DNA of 64,000 nt from Grimontia celer (GTDB lineage Bacteria > Pseudomonadota > Gammaproteobacteria > Enterobacterales > Vibrionaceae): NCBI RefSeq assembly GCF_900055185.1, contig NZ_FIZX01000001.1:1240001-1304000 (forward strand). The letters run 5' to 3'. The stretch's first letter is position 1; each line of letters starts with the position of its first letter. Below are positions 27,889 to 37,182 of the stretch, one piece after another. Below the pieces are notes generated by a model. It was given only the letters and a program-made list of their open reading frames with translations, did no database searches and was not told where the DNA came from. Made by a program: the position numbers and the translations under genes.

Positions 27889-28662
27889 ATGCAACAACCT
27901 CGAATCTACCCTGCTAAGCCGCAGAAGGTTTATCTCTACGCTACCTGCCTGGTCGACGCCTTTGACCCGGAGACAGGCCTAGACGCCATTTCCCTGTTAG
28001 AACAACAAGGCATTGATGTCGAGTTTATTCCTAAACAAACCTGCTGTGGACAGCCCGCTTACAGCTCTGGCTATACAGAAGAAGCAAGAACCGTCGCTGA
28101 GCATCAAATGGCTCTGTTTCCTGAAAATATCCCTGTCGTCATTCTTTCTGGTTCTTGCGGCGGCATGATGGTTCACCACTACCCCAGATTGTTTGAAGGT
28201 CATGCGCTGGCTGACGCCGCCAAGTCTTTTTCGGCGCGCGTATTCGAGCTCACTGAGTTTCTCACCAATGTATGTCGCGCCAAGTTCGAAGACCAAGGCG
28301 AAGAAACCACGGTCGCCGTTCACACTTCTTGCGCAGCAAGACGCGAAATGAACGTTCACATCTACACCGCTCACTTACTCAGCCAACTCGATAATGTCGA
28401 AGTCAAACATCCCGACTACGAGGAAGAATGCTGCGGCTTCGGCGGTACTTTCTCTGTCCGCCATCCAAACATCAGTGAAGCCATGGTAGACGACAAGTCC
28501 AATAACCTGAAAAACACCGGCGGCGTGCAGTTCGTCAGTGCGGATTGGGGATGCATGTTGAATATCAATGGCGCACTGGAATACAAAGGCGAGACATTCA
28601 GAGGCAAACATATTGCCCGATTTTTGGCGGAACGAGTTGCTGTGGCCGGAGGTGATCAATGA
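27889..28662 (+). CDS. lutA: L-lactate utilisation protein LutA/LldE
   Basis: A 257-residue protein with two cysteine-rich CCG domains (CCGQPAYSSGY and CCGFGGTFSVRHP), the LutA/LldE signature. With LutB and LutC it oxidises L-lactate to pyruvate. ATG 27889 was chosen because GAGGA lies seven bases upstream; in-frame starts at 27871 and 27853 exist. It heads a four-gene operon with ATGA overlaps. The upstream 215 bases should carry the promoter; no lactate regulator gene or permease is adjacent. Confidence 0.92.
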   Translation: MQQPRIYPAKPQKVYLYATCLVDAFDPETGLDAISLLEQQGIDVEFIPKQTCCGQPAYSSGYTEEARTVAEHQMALFPENIPVVILSGSCGGMMVHHYPRLFEGHALADAAKSFSARVFELTEFLTNVCRAKFEDQGEETTVAVHTSCAARREMNVHIYTAHLLSQLDNVEVKHPDYEEECCGFGGTFSVRHPNISEAMVDDKSNNLKNTGGVQFVSADWGCMLNINGALEYKGETFRGKHIARFLAERVAVAGGDQ

Positions 28663-30089
28663 ATCGCAATACGCCTGAGCATTTTCACCCTCAAGCAAAA
28701 GACGCGCTGGGAGATAAAAAGTTACGTCAGAATTTTCGAGGGGCTATGGATTACCTTCGCGGTAAACGCCGTGATGCCTTTCCTGAAGCGGCCGAAGAAA
28801 AAGCTGTACGTGATCTCGCAGAAGCGATCCGCCAACGCTGCTTAAGTAAACTGCCAGAACTTCTCGAAAAACTTGAAAAACAGCTCACCCGAAATGGTAT
28901 CCACGTTCATTGGGCACTGAATGCAGATGAAGCGAATGCCATCTTCAGTGATATTGCGAAGAAACATCAAGCCACCTTGATGGTGAAAGGAAAATCCATG
29001 GTTAGCGAGGAAATCGGCCTCAATCATCACATGGAAAAGCAAGGGGTGCGCTGCCTGGAAAGTGATATGGGCGAATACATTGTACAGTTGGATGGAGACA
29101 CGCCATCGCACATCATCATGCCCGCTATTCACAAGAACAAACAGCAAGTCTCAGATACCTTCGAACACAATCTGGATGACTTCAAACCGACAATAGACGT
29201 CGACATTCTTATCCGAACTGGACGTAATGCTTTACGCCAAGCCTATCAGGAAGCAGAGATAGGTGTTTCGGGCGTGAATTTCGCCGTTGCTGAAACAGGC
29301 ACCCTTTGCCTGGTTGAAAATGAAGGCAACGGGCGTATGTGTACCACCATTCCGAAAGTACACATTGCGATAACCGGTATAGAAAAAGTGGTCGAGTACC
29401 TGTCAGATGTGCCTCCGCTCTATAGTGCACTGACCCGCTCAGCCACCGGACAAAACATCACTACCTACTTCAATATGATCAGCAGTCCGCGCAAAGAAGA
29501 CGAGCTAGATGGTCCCGAAGAAGTACACCTAATCTTGTTGGACAACGGGCGCACTCAGGCTTATCACGACGAAGAACTGCGTAAAACACTCCAATGTATT
29601 CGCTGTGGAGCTTGCATGAACCACTGTCCGGTTTATACCCGCATTGGTGGCCACGCGTACGGCACAGTTTATCCGGGGCCAATTGGGAAGATTATCTCCC
29701 CACACCTGATGGGCATCGACAGTACGAAAGAATTGATCACAGCATCCAGTTTGTGCGGTGCCTGTGAGGAAGTCTGCCCAGTTCGTATTCCCATTCCTTC
29801 ATTGCTTCAGCGCTTGCGTCAGGAATCCAAGAACAAATCCGAGCCAAACCACGAGGTACTTGATGGCCAGAATACGGCGAGTAATGCCTTGGAGAAAGCG
29901 GCGATGAAAGGCTTCGCTTATGCCGCCACGCATCCATCGCTCTACCACACAGGCTTAAATGCAGCGAGAAAGATGAATGGGCTTATTCCGAATCATCTCG
30001 GCAACTGGACGCAATGCCGCGTTAAACCCAAACTCGCCAAAACATCTCTCAAAGCCAAAATCGCGCAGCGCAATGGAGATAAGAAATGA
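28659..30089 (+). CDS. lutB: L-lactate utilisation iron-sulfur protein LutB/LldF
   Basis: A 476-residue protein with a LUD domain (about 70-300) and two ferredoxin-like [4Fe-4S] motifs (CIRCGACMNHCP and CGACEEVCP) around 310-375, then a C-terminal DUF3390-type region. It is the electron-carrying subunit of the LutABC L-lactate oxidase. It overlaps lutA and lutC by four bases each. Confidence 0.94.
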   Translation: MNRNTPEHFHPQAKDALGDKKLRQNFRGAMDYLRGKRRDAFPEAAEEKAVRDLAEAIRQRCLSKLPELLEKLEKQLTRNGIHVHWALNADEANAIFSDIAKKHQATLMVKGKSMVSEEIGLNHHMEKQGVRCLESDMGEYIVQLDGDTPSHIIMPAIHKNKQQVSDTFEHNLDDFKPTIDVDILIRTGRNALRQAYQEAEIGVSGVNFAVAETGTLCLVENEGNGRMCTTIPKVHIAITGIEKVVEYLSDVPPLYSALTRSATGQNITTYFNMISSPRKEDELDGPEEVHLILLDNGRTQAYHDEELRKTLQCIRCGACMNHCPVYTRIGGHAYGTVYPGPIGKIISPHLMGIDSTKELITASSLCGACEEVCPVRIPIPSLLQRLRQESKNKSEPNHEVLDGQNTASNALEKAAMKGFAYAATHPSLYHTGLNAARKMNGLIPNHLGNWTQCRVKPKLAKTSLKAKIAQRNGDKK

Positions 30090-30760
30090 AAACACAAAGC
30101 CAAAACGCGCGCGCTGTGATCTTCGGCAAATTGAACGCAGCACCACGCACACAAAAAAATGATGAATTGCCAGAATGGTATGCCTGGAGTTCAGACGATG
30201 CACAAATGCGTGTCGATCGATTGGCTAAATGCATGAATGCAAGCCATACGGAAATTATCCGTACAGATAAAGGGAGCATTGAGACTGCGTTAGCGGAATG
30301 TATTCAAAGCAATGGTTTCGAAAAAGTACTGTTCTCGAAAAACAGCCCGTTGGCGGAAGTTATCGCAAACCAATGTCCTGAGACAACGGCGCTCAAATAT
30401 AACCAAACCATGGAATCTTTAAAATCCACGTTGTTTCAGGAAGTAGATGCCAGCGTTAATGTGATTAAAGCCGCCATTGCGGATACTGGTACATTGGCTA
30501 TCGTAACAGGCGAAGACGAACCGCGAGCCCTGTCACTGGTTCCTCCTGTACACATTGCTATCCTTCGTGAATCTGACATTGTGTCTAATTTCAGCGAGTT
30601 AATGACATCGCCGTTCTGGAAAGATGCAGGATGGGATACTGAGCCTCCGACAAATCTTGTGTTGATTTCCGGCCCATCAAAGACCGCAGATATCCAACAG
30701 ACTCTTGCATATGGCGCGCACGGACCGAAGCGCCTCGTCCTGATTTTGGTTAAGGAGTGA
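30086..30760 (+). CDS. lutC: L-lactate utilisation protein LutC/LldG
   Basis: A 224-residue LUD-domain protein, the third LutABC subunit. IADTGTLAIVTGEDEPRALSLVPPVHIA is the recognisable core (about residues 131-158). N-terminal 100 residues are less conserved. It overlaps lutB by four bases and is followed two bases later by the D-lactate dehydrogenase ATG. Confidence 0.9.
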   Translation: MKTQSQNARAVIFGKLNAAPRTQKNDELPEWYAWSSDDAQMRVDRLAKCMNASHTEIIRTDKGSIETALAECIQSNGFEKVLFSKNSPLAEVIANQCPETTALKYNQTMESLKSTLFQEVDASVNVIKAAIADTGTLAIVTGEDEPRALSLVPPVHIAILRESDIVSNFSELMTSPFWKDAGWDTEPPTNLVLISGPSKTADIQQTLAYGAHGPKRLVLILVKE

Positions 30761-30762
30761 CC

Positions 30763-33594
30763 ATGAGCCAGACATTGGCCGATTCAATCTATCAAACTTT
30801 GCAGGAAGCGCTGTTGCAAAGGATACCTGAGCAGCGTCTAATCACAGATGAAACCAGACGTTTAGCTTATGGCACCGATGCCAGCTTTTACCGGCTTATT
30901 CCAAAAATCGTCGTTCAGGCGGATAACTTAGATGATGTGGTGTTCATCATTCAAACCTGCGGCGAGTTAAACGTCCCTTTCACCTTCCGCGCTGCAGGCA
31001 CCAGTCTGTCCGGTCAAGCAGTATCAGATTCAGTCTTGATTACACTGACAGACAACTGGCGTAACCACACCATTCTAGAAGACGGTGAAAAAATCCGACT
31101 TCAACCAGGTGTGATTGGTGCTGATGCCAATCGCTACCTTGCCCCTTTTGAACGTAAGATTGGGCCGGATCCTGCTTCGATCAATAGTTGTAAGATCGGT
31201 GGTATCGCGGCGAACAACGCTAGTGGCATGTGCTGCGGTACCGCGCAGAACACCTATAAAACCGTTGAGTCAATGAAGATTGTTTTCCATGACGGTACGC
31301 TACTCGACACCAGTGACTCCCAATCAGTCAATCAATTCAAACAAAGCCACCAGCATCTTATCGAAGGGATTCAATCGCTTTGTAATGAGGTGAATGAGAA
31401 TAAAGAACTAAAGTCGCGCATTGCCCATAAATATCGCTTAAAGAACACCACTGGTTACGCGCTTAATGCACTGATTGATTTCACTGATCCCATCGATGTG
31501 CTGACACACCTCATGGTTGGCTCTGAAGGTACATTGGGCTTTATTGCCGAGATCACTTACCACACCGTAGTCGAGCACCCAAACAAAGCCTCATCACTGT
31601 TGGTATTTAGCGATATCGAAACTGCATCGAATGCCGTCACCGCGCTTTCTAAAACACCGGTGTCATCAGTAGAAATGATGGATGGTCGCGCATTAAGATC
31701 AGTCGCCGACAAGCCCGGCATGCCCGATTTCCTGCCACAACTCACACTCGAACATTGTGCCCTGCTGGTGGAGTCCCGAGCTGCGGATCAAGACACACTC
31801 GACCAACAGTGCAAAACCATTCTTTCTTCCATCGCAGAATATGACGTTCCACATCAAGTCGCTTTTACGTCTAACGCAAACACAGTCGCAACATTATGGG
31901 GGATTCGTAAAGGCATGTTCCCTGCCGTTGGCGCTGTTCGAGAAGCGGGTACAACAGTGATTATCGAAGATGTCGCCTTCCCCGTTGAGCGTCTGGCATC
32001 AGGCGTACGTGAACTTCAGGCACTGTTTACCCAATACGATTACAACGAGGCCATTATCTTCGGACATGCGTTAGAAGGTAACTTGCACTTCGTCTTCACT
32101 CAAGGGTTTGATAGCTCAGAAGAAGTTGAACGCTATGGCAAATTTATGGATGACGTCGCGCAGCTCGTTGCCGTGAAATATGGCGGCTCTTTAAAAGCAG
32201 AGCATGGTACCGGTCGTAACATGGCGCCCTACGTTGAGTTGGAATGGGGAACTGATGCCTACTCACTGATGCAACGCATCAAAACCTTGTTTGACCCGAG
32301 AGGACTACTCAATCCGGGCGTGATTATCAATGACGACCCGCATGCGCACGTTAAGAACCTGAAACCGATGCCAAAAGCAGATGATCTCGTCGATCGCTGT
32401 ATCGAATGTGGTTTCTGTGAGGCTGTGTGCCCATCAAGAACACTTTCACTGTCACCAAGACAGCGGATCGTCATGTATCGTGAACTTAGCCGTTTAGAGC
32501 GAGACGGTTCTACTGAGCGATATGCAGAGCTTCAGAAGGCTTTTGATTACCTTGGTGTAGATACCTGTGCCGCAACTGGACTATGTGCTGACCGCTGTCC
32601 TGTGGGTATCAATACCGGTGATCTCATCAAGAAGGTACGTACAGAGAAATACAAACGCTTTACGCCGATTGCGACCTGGACGGCAGATCATTTCTCAACT
32701 GTCACTGCTATGACGCGATTCGGTCTGACCACCAATAAAGTGATGCAGACAACGCTAGGCCAAAAAGCGCTCAGCTCGACCTTCAATGGACTTCGTAAAC
32801 TGACCAAGGGTAGAACCCCAAGCTGGCATGAGAACTTTCCTGTTTCGAATAGCACTCAGGTCGAGCCATCTGCTGTCGCTAAAGAGAAAAAAGTCGTTTA
32901 CTTCCCTTCTTGTGCCTCTCGCAATATGGGCAATGCAGTGACCAGTGATGACAAACACTCACTGACCGAGGTGACATTGTCACTTCTTGAGCGGGCGGGA
33001 TATCAAGTTATTACACCAAACTCACTCAAATCACTCTGTTGCGGTATGCCTTACGACAGTAAAGGCATGAATTCTATTGCCAAGAACAAAAGCGAGGAAC
33101 TTCAGGCCGCGCTTTGGCATGCAAGCCAACACGGAAAAATCCCGGTGCTGATGGATACCAGCCCTTGCACCAAACTCAGTAAGGAACAATTTTCCCAGAC
33201 CATGAATATCATGGAGCCTGCAGGCTTTATCATGGAACACCTCATTGATGCGCTGGATATCAAGCCACTGGATGAAACCGTGATGCTTCATATCACCTGC
33301 AGTTCGAGACGTATGGGATTAGCAGATACATTGCTGAAAGCCACTAAAGCGTGTGCAAAGGAAGTGATTGTACCGGAACATATTGAGTGTTGTGGTTTTG
33401 CAGGGGATAAAGGCTTTTTCACGCCAGAACTCAATGAGTCTGCCCTTTCTCCGCTAAAAACTCAGATTCCAGATGGATGTACGCGGGGATTCAGTAACAG
33501 TAGGACTTGTGAGATTGGATTAACCCATCACAGCGGCATTCCTTACCGAAGCATTCTTTACCTGTTGGATGAAGCTTCACGACCTCGCGGTTAA
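30763..33594 (+). CDS. dld-II: FAD/iron-sulfur D-lactate dehydrogenase (Dld-II type)
   Basis: A 943-residue flavoprotein: an FAD_binding_4 domain (about 35-250, GIAANNASGMCCGT), an FAD-oxidase C-terminal domain (about 270-520), two [4Fe-4S] motifs (CIECGFCEAVCP and CAATGLCADRCP) and a C-terminal CCG domain pair (CCGMPYDS; CCGFAGDKG). This layout matches Dld-II of Shewanella, which sits with lldEFG and oxidises D-lactate into the respiratory chain. ATG 30763 was chosen, with AAGGAG just upstream; an in-frame GTG lies two codons earlier. Confidence 0.92.
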   Translation: MSQTLADSIYQTLQEALLQRIPEQRLITDETRRLAYGTDASFYRLIPKIVVQADNLDDVVFIIQTCGELNVPFTFRAAGTSLSGQAVSDSVLITLTDNWRNHTILEDGEKIRLQPGVIGADANRYLAPFERKIGPDPASINSCKIGGIAANNASGMCCGTAQNTYKTVESMKIVFHDGTLLDTSDSQSVNQFKQSHQHLIEGIQSLCNEVNENKELKSRIAHKYRLKNTTGYALNALIDFTDPIDVLTHLMVGSEGTLGFIAEITYHTVVEHPNKASSLLVFSDIETASNAVTALSKTPVSSVEMMDGRALRSVADKPGMPDFLPQLTLEHCALLVESRAADQDTLDQQCKTILSSIAEYDVPHQVAFTSNANTVATLWGIRKGMFPAVGAVREAGTTVIIEDVAFPVERLASGVRELQALFTQYDYNEAIIFGHALEGNLHFVFTQGFDSSEEVERYGKFMDDVAQLVAVKYGGSLKAEHGTGRNMAPYVELEWGTDAYSLMQRIKTLFDPRGLLNPGVIINDDPHAHVKNLKPMPKADDLVDRCIECGFCEAVCPSRTLSLSPRQRIVMYRELSRLERDGSTERYAELQKAFDYLGVDTCAATGLCADRCPVGINTGDLIKKVRTEKYKRFTPIATWTADHFSTVTAMTRFGLTTNKVMQTTLGQKALSSTFNGLRKLTKGRTPSWHENFPVSNSTQVEPSAVAKEKKVVYFPSCASRNMGNAVTSDDKHSLTEVTLSLLERAGYQVITPNSLKSLCCGMPYDSKGMNSIAKNKSEELQAALWHASQHGKIPVLMDTSPCTKLSKEQFSQTMNIMEPAGFIMEHLIDALDIKPLDETVMLHITCSSRRMGLADTLLKATKACAKEVIVPEHIECCGFAGDKGFFTPELNESALSPLKTQIPDGCTRGFSNSRTCEIGLTHHSGIPYRSILYLLDEASRPRG

Positions 33595-33624
33595 CGCTAA
33601 TTGCTTCACCCTGTCCATTCTCAT

Positions 33625-33656
33625 GCCCTTTACGTTGCCACGTTAAAGGGCTTTTT
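33625..33656. terminator. Terminator after the lactate operon
   Basis: GCCCTTTA and TAAAGGGC pair around a loop of about 11 bases, followed by TTTTTATTT. It also overlaps the stop of the small reverse-strand ORF. Confidence 0.75.
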
Positions 33657-33831
33657 ATTTCTCAAACGCTCGCCCGATCATGAACCCTACGAGACTCAGC
33701 AAACAAAAATTCCCAATAATGACTAGCCTGGTCACTTGACCCTCACGCTTGAGATTTCTCAGCAATTCATCGTCGCGTTTCGACTTTATGGAGTTATTAG
33801 GGTATTGGGGATTTTCCCTCTCAAGTAACAT
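33655..33831 (-). CDS. Possible small membrane protein (58 aa)
   Basis: A short reverse-strand ORF with GGGG six bases before its ATG. The N-terminal half is charged (SIKSKRDDELLRNLKREG) and the C-terminal half is one predicted membrane helix (VIIGNFCLLSLVGFMIG), ending RAFEK. The combination of a ribosome site and amphipathic-then-hydrophobic layout makes it more than a random ORF, but no family is recognised. Confidence 0.42.
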   Translation of the reverse strand: MLLERENPQYPNNSIKSKRDDELLRNLKREGQVTRLVIIGNFCLLSLVGFMIGRAFEK

Positions 33832-33870
33832 AGAACCCCATATTCAAAAGCAATTTAAGGGCTGTTAATC

Positions 33871-34941
33871 GTGCATATGAAAATTGTTTTGTTTTTAATT
33901 GGGCTTTCAACATGGGGAAGCCAAAGTATGGCTATGGATACAAGTATTGAATCTCAAATTGAGTTAGGACAGCGCAGTCTAACCCTAGTGCGTCATTGTG
34001 CAGGCCGTTTTGAACTTGAGTTACCCAAAGATATGACATTGCTTGAGGCAGGATATGGCCAACCTGAGTTTTCAATCGATATGTATGCGGAGGGCGATAA
34101 GACGGAGGGAGGCTTATACCGAGGGGAGCAAAGACTGGAACAGTGGTTAAGTTATATAGATAAAAAACGGCAAAAAGATTCAGAGTTTTCTCCTACAGAA
34201 TATGTCATACAGGAATTGAAACCTCATTTGAAAACGGTCAGCTTCCATGCGGATATTCGAGGCCTAATGGACGATGATAACGCCCCTTACTCATTCACCA
34301 CTTATTTTTTCCAGGACTTTCCAGAGCAACAGATGGGCCTTTCAATTCAAGGGTTGGCCATCGGCCATATTCCCCGTAATGTTGAAAATGTGCAGGAAAC
34401 GTTTAACAGCCGAGTCACTTGGATGAAAGAAGCCATATCGGAAACGGTGATTCACCAGCCATGGCCTCATAATCAGTTTGGCATCTGCATGCCAAACGGT
34501 ATTTTGATAAACAACAGCAGCCCTGTGCAAACCCAGCAAGGATACTTCCAGGAAAATTATGCCTTTGAGTTTTTCAATGGTAAAAAATCAATTTTTAGAC
34601 TGTTAGTGGTAGTTTACAGTGATGAAACAGCACTTAAACAAGAAATTAGTCAAGTATCAGGCCTCTTATCCTTTATAGCGAGCAGTAAAACTAAGGTTGC
34701 AGGCCGCAACGGACGTTTGTTTATAAATGATGGTAAATACTCAGATACTGAGCGAGAGTTCAAATGGGTGAGTACGGATTCAAAGGTAAACAGTGTGCGA
34801 TTTGCTCATATTGAAATTGAAGGCAAAATTGAAATTGACGATTACCCTGAGTTAAAGCCCCTCAATGCAACAGACATGGTCGTGGCCTTGATAAACGGTG
34901 TTCGAGTAAGAGAAAACGGTATGGAAGGCGTAAAACGCTAA
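33871..34941 (+). CDS. Secreted protein resembling Tli4-type T6SS immunity proteins
   Basis: A 356-residue exported protein with a signal peptide ending SQSMA (near 23). The early segment LVRHCAGRFELELPKDM and the overall length resemble the Tli4 immunity family, whose members protect the periplasm from type VI lipase effectors. That assignment is from memory of the family pattern and is uncertain. GTG 33871 has AAGG at good spacing; ATG 33877 is the alternative. The gene looks richer in A and T than its neighbours and has no effector, VgrG or Hcp nearby. Confidence 0.7.
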   Translation: MHMKIVLFLIGLSTWGSQSMAMDTSIESQIELGQRSLTLVRHCAGRFELELPKDMTLLEAGYGQPEFSIDMYAEGDKTEGGLYRGEQRLEQWLSYIDKKRQKDSEFSPTEYVIQELKPHLKTVSFHADIRGLMDDDNAPYSFTTYFFQDFPEQQMGLSIQGLAIGHIPRNVENVQETFNSRVTWMKEAISETVIHQPWPHNQFGICMPNGILINNSSPVQTQQGYFQENYAFEFFNGKKSIFRLLVVVYSDETALKQEISQVSGLLSFIASSKTKVAGRNGRLFINDGKYSDTEREFKWVSTDSKVNSVRFAHIEIEGKIEIDDYPELKPLNATDMVVALINGVRVRENGMEGVKR

Positions 34942-35017
34942 TTGTTTTTAGAACAGTCCGCTCAAAAGATGCTGAGTTGACTGAATTTATGAATTAACGA
35001 GGGCAGAAAATGTGTTA

Positions 35018-36034
35018 TCAGTAATTAGACTCACCTTCTCTGACCAAACTGTCCCCTTCATCAATCTCAAACTCTAAAGGCTCTGACTGCCATTCTGTGC
35101 CGTTAATCATACTAAGTAAGGTCAGTGCCGCCCTTTCCCCCGTTTCTCTATCAGGCGTCACGACACTGGCCAGTTTCGGCATCATAGATTGCCCTATGTC
35201 CAGCGCATGAATTCCGGCGATGCCAATCTGCTCAGGAACTGACAGCCCTTGATTTTGGCACTCAATCAACACGCCAGCCGCAAGCTCATCATCTGTGCAG
35301 AAGAAAGCATCGGTATCCGGGTAGCGATCTAATACCTTGGTCGTCATTTTGCGAGCCAGTGACACGGACGATTCCGCCTTTGCGGTAATACTTCTTGGCG
35401 TGATTCCCGCATCTTCCATGGCATCGACGTAACCTTGAAGCTTGCTTGAGGTTCGGATCCCCTTTTTCACATTCAGGCATACAATGTGCTCGAAACCGCG
35501 CTCAATCATCAGTGTCACCATGGAAAAGGCGGCAAGCTCGTTATCAATACCAACACCTTGAGTGGTTTCTGTGGCGGTTGAATCCATGACTTCTACGTAA
35601 GGAATACCGGCTGTCTGGATCATTTTCAGCGATTTTGCTGTATGTTCATTGTCAGCAAGGATAAGCCCATCAACATTAAAAGAGAGCAATGATTCAATAC
35701 GCTGTTGTTCGATCTCTGCCTCATAGCCGCCATGAGCCAGCATGACTTGGTAGCCATTTTCTTCAGTGACAGCTTCTATTCCCGCAATTACTTGTTGGAA
35801 CACGGGATGGCGCAAAGAAGGAAGGATAACACCGAGCGTTTTGCTACTGCGGTTGGAAAGAATGTCGGGAACCCGATTAGGAATATACCCTAGCTCATCC
35901 AGTGCTATTTGGATTTTCTCTCCTGTTTGTTTAGCGACTTTATGAGGATGTTTGAGGTAGCGACTGACAGTCATTTTGGTGACACCAACACGTTCAGCCA
36001 CATCATTCATAGTGGGACGGCGACTTTTTTCCAT
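35018..36034 (-). CDS. gntR: LacI-family transcription regulator, GntR type
   Basis: A 338-residue LacI/GalR regulator: helix-turn-helix (about 8-55, NDVAERVGVTKMTVSRYLKHP) and a sugar-binding domain (about 68-330). ALDELGYIPNRVPDILSN and MLAHGGYEAEIEQQRIESLLS are closely similar to E. coli GntR, the gluconate regulator. It probably represses gluconate uptake and kinase genes, but none are adjacent, so it would act at a distance. Confidence 0.88.
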   Translation of the reverse strand: MEKSRRPTMNDVAERVGVTKMTVSRYLKHPHKVAKQTGEKIQIALDELGYIPNRVPDILSNRSSKTLGVILPSLRHPVFQQVIAGIEAVTEENGYQVMLAHGGYEAEIEQQRIESLLSFNVDGLILADNEHTAKSLKMIQTAGIPYVEVMDSTATETTQGVGIDNELAAFSMVTLMIERGFEHIVCLNVKKGIRTSSKLQGYVDAMEDAGITPRSITAKAESSVSLARKMTTKVLDRYPDTDAFFCTDDELAAGVLIECQNQGLSVPEQIGIAGIHALDIGQSMMPKLASVVTPDRETGERAALTLLSMINGTEWQSEPLEFEIDEGDSLVREGESNY

Positions 36035-36148
36035 ATCACTCTCCTCAAAAGACCCTTGATATAAGTTTTTGAGCAGATTCAGTTATTCGCCAATAGGAAT
36101 ATGCAAAGTGTGACCCATAACATTAACTCTCAGATCGCACAGCTATGA

Positions 36149-37006
36149 TTATTGTTTGCTGGCATCCACCCGCATAAAACGCGCGAACTTCGGAATACCA
36201 TTTTTAGTAAATCCGTTGTGACGGTATGTCACCAGCTCACCAAGCTCTGGTGGGTTTTCCCTTTGAAAGTCTGAAAAGCCTGTACCGATTTTAAATTCCT
36301 TTCCATCAGGCATTCTTACCACCAATGCCCCCATCCGGCCTTCATGTTTTCCTTTGCCGTCTACATACCCAATCACCTCGGCTTCGGCATCATCAGCCAC
36401 TTTCATCTTTATGACGTTTGCCGAGCGCCCTGCCTGATAAATGCCGCTTAGCTTTCTAAGCATCAAACCCTCGCCGCCAGCCTCATTGATCGCCTCAAGT
36501 AAAGCCAACAGTGATACTTTGTTTTCTACGGGTTTGTGTTCAACAAAGCCAAGATGAGGAATATTCAGCCCTTGCGCCATGCTCCTAAACTGCTTGTAGC
36601 GAATATCAAAGCTATCAAGGCTTGCTGGTAGGTCGAAGACCATAAACTTCACCTTCCCCCACTCTTTGTCATCAGGTTTGCCATCCATCACCGCCGCCAT
36701 GGTTTCCTCGAAACGGTTACGACCAATCCAAAGCTCACCTTCCAGTGGTATTTCCGGTAACGCATCAATAAACCATTTTGGCGCATAGATCAGTTTGCCT
36801 TGGCGGGTAAAAAGGTACTGTCCGCTCCAGTAAGCTCGAATACCATCGAGTTTTTCACTGAACACATAATTTTCCCAGTGACTGATTTCAGACTCTTCAA
36901 ATGGGATCGCGAGCTGAGGCTTATAGTGCAAGCAAGTGGTGGCATAGACATGCTGACTGGTTGCCAGACCTAAACTGATGGCTAAAAGCAATGGAGCAGG
37001 TTTCAT
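36149..37006 (-). CDS. ligE: Secreted ATP-dependent DNA ligase (LigE type)
   Basis: A 285-residue ATP-dependent DNA ligase with a signal peptide (LLLAISLGLATSQHVYA, cleaved near 22). The nucleotidyltransferase motif I SEKLDGIRAYW holds the lysine that is adenylated (Lys53 by count); motifs GELWIG, MVFDLPAS, EGLMLRK and VIKMK are present, followed by an OB-fold domain (about 205-280). The minimal two-domain form matches LigE/Lig B of vibrios and Haemophilus, thought to act in the periplasm on extracellular or incoming DNA. Confidence 0.9.
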   Translation of the reverse strand: MKPAPLLLAISLGLATSQHVYATTCLHYKPQLAIPFEESEISHWENYVFSEKLDGIRAYWSGQYLFTRQGKLIYAPKWFIDALPEIPLEGELWIGRNRFEETMAAVMDGKPDDKEWGKVKFMVFDLPASLDSFDIRYKQFRSMAQGLNIPHLGFVEHKPVENKVSLLALLEAINEAGGEGLMLRKLSGIYQAGRSANVIKMKVADDAEAEVIGYVDGKGKHEGRMGALVVRMPDGKEFKIGTGFSDFQRENPPELGELVTYRHNGFTKNGIPKFARFMRVDASKQ

Positions 37007-37128
37007 GGCATCGACACAATAATTTCAAGAGGTTGAATCCATTTTTCCTCCCGCTCTCTCGAATACCAGTTCGAATAAGCGATTTGAGATGTCTCGTCAA
37101 AATCTCATTCTGTTGTTGCAGGCACAAA

Positions 37129-37162
37129 CAAAAAAACGGCGCATTCGTCTGAATGCGCCGTT
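37129..37162 (-). terminator. Terminator after the YkuD_2 gene
   Basis: On the reverse strand, AACGGCGCATTC and GAATGCGCCGTT pair around a four-base loop and are followed by a T run. Confidence 0.85.
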
Positions 37163-37182
37163 CTTAAATTCGTATTTAAACA

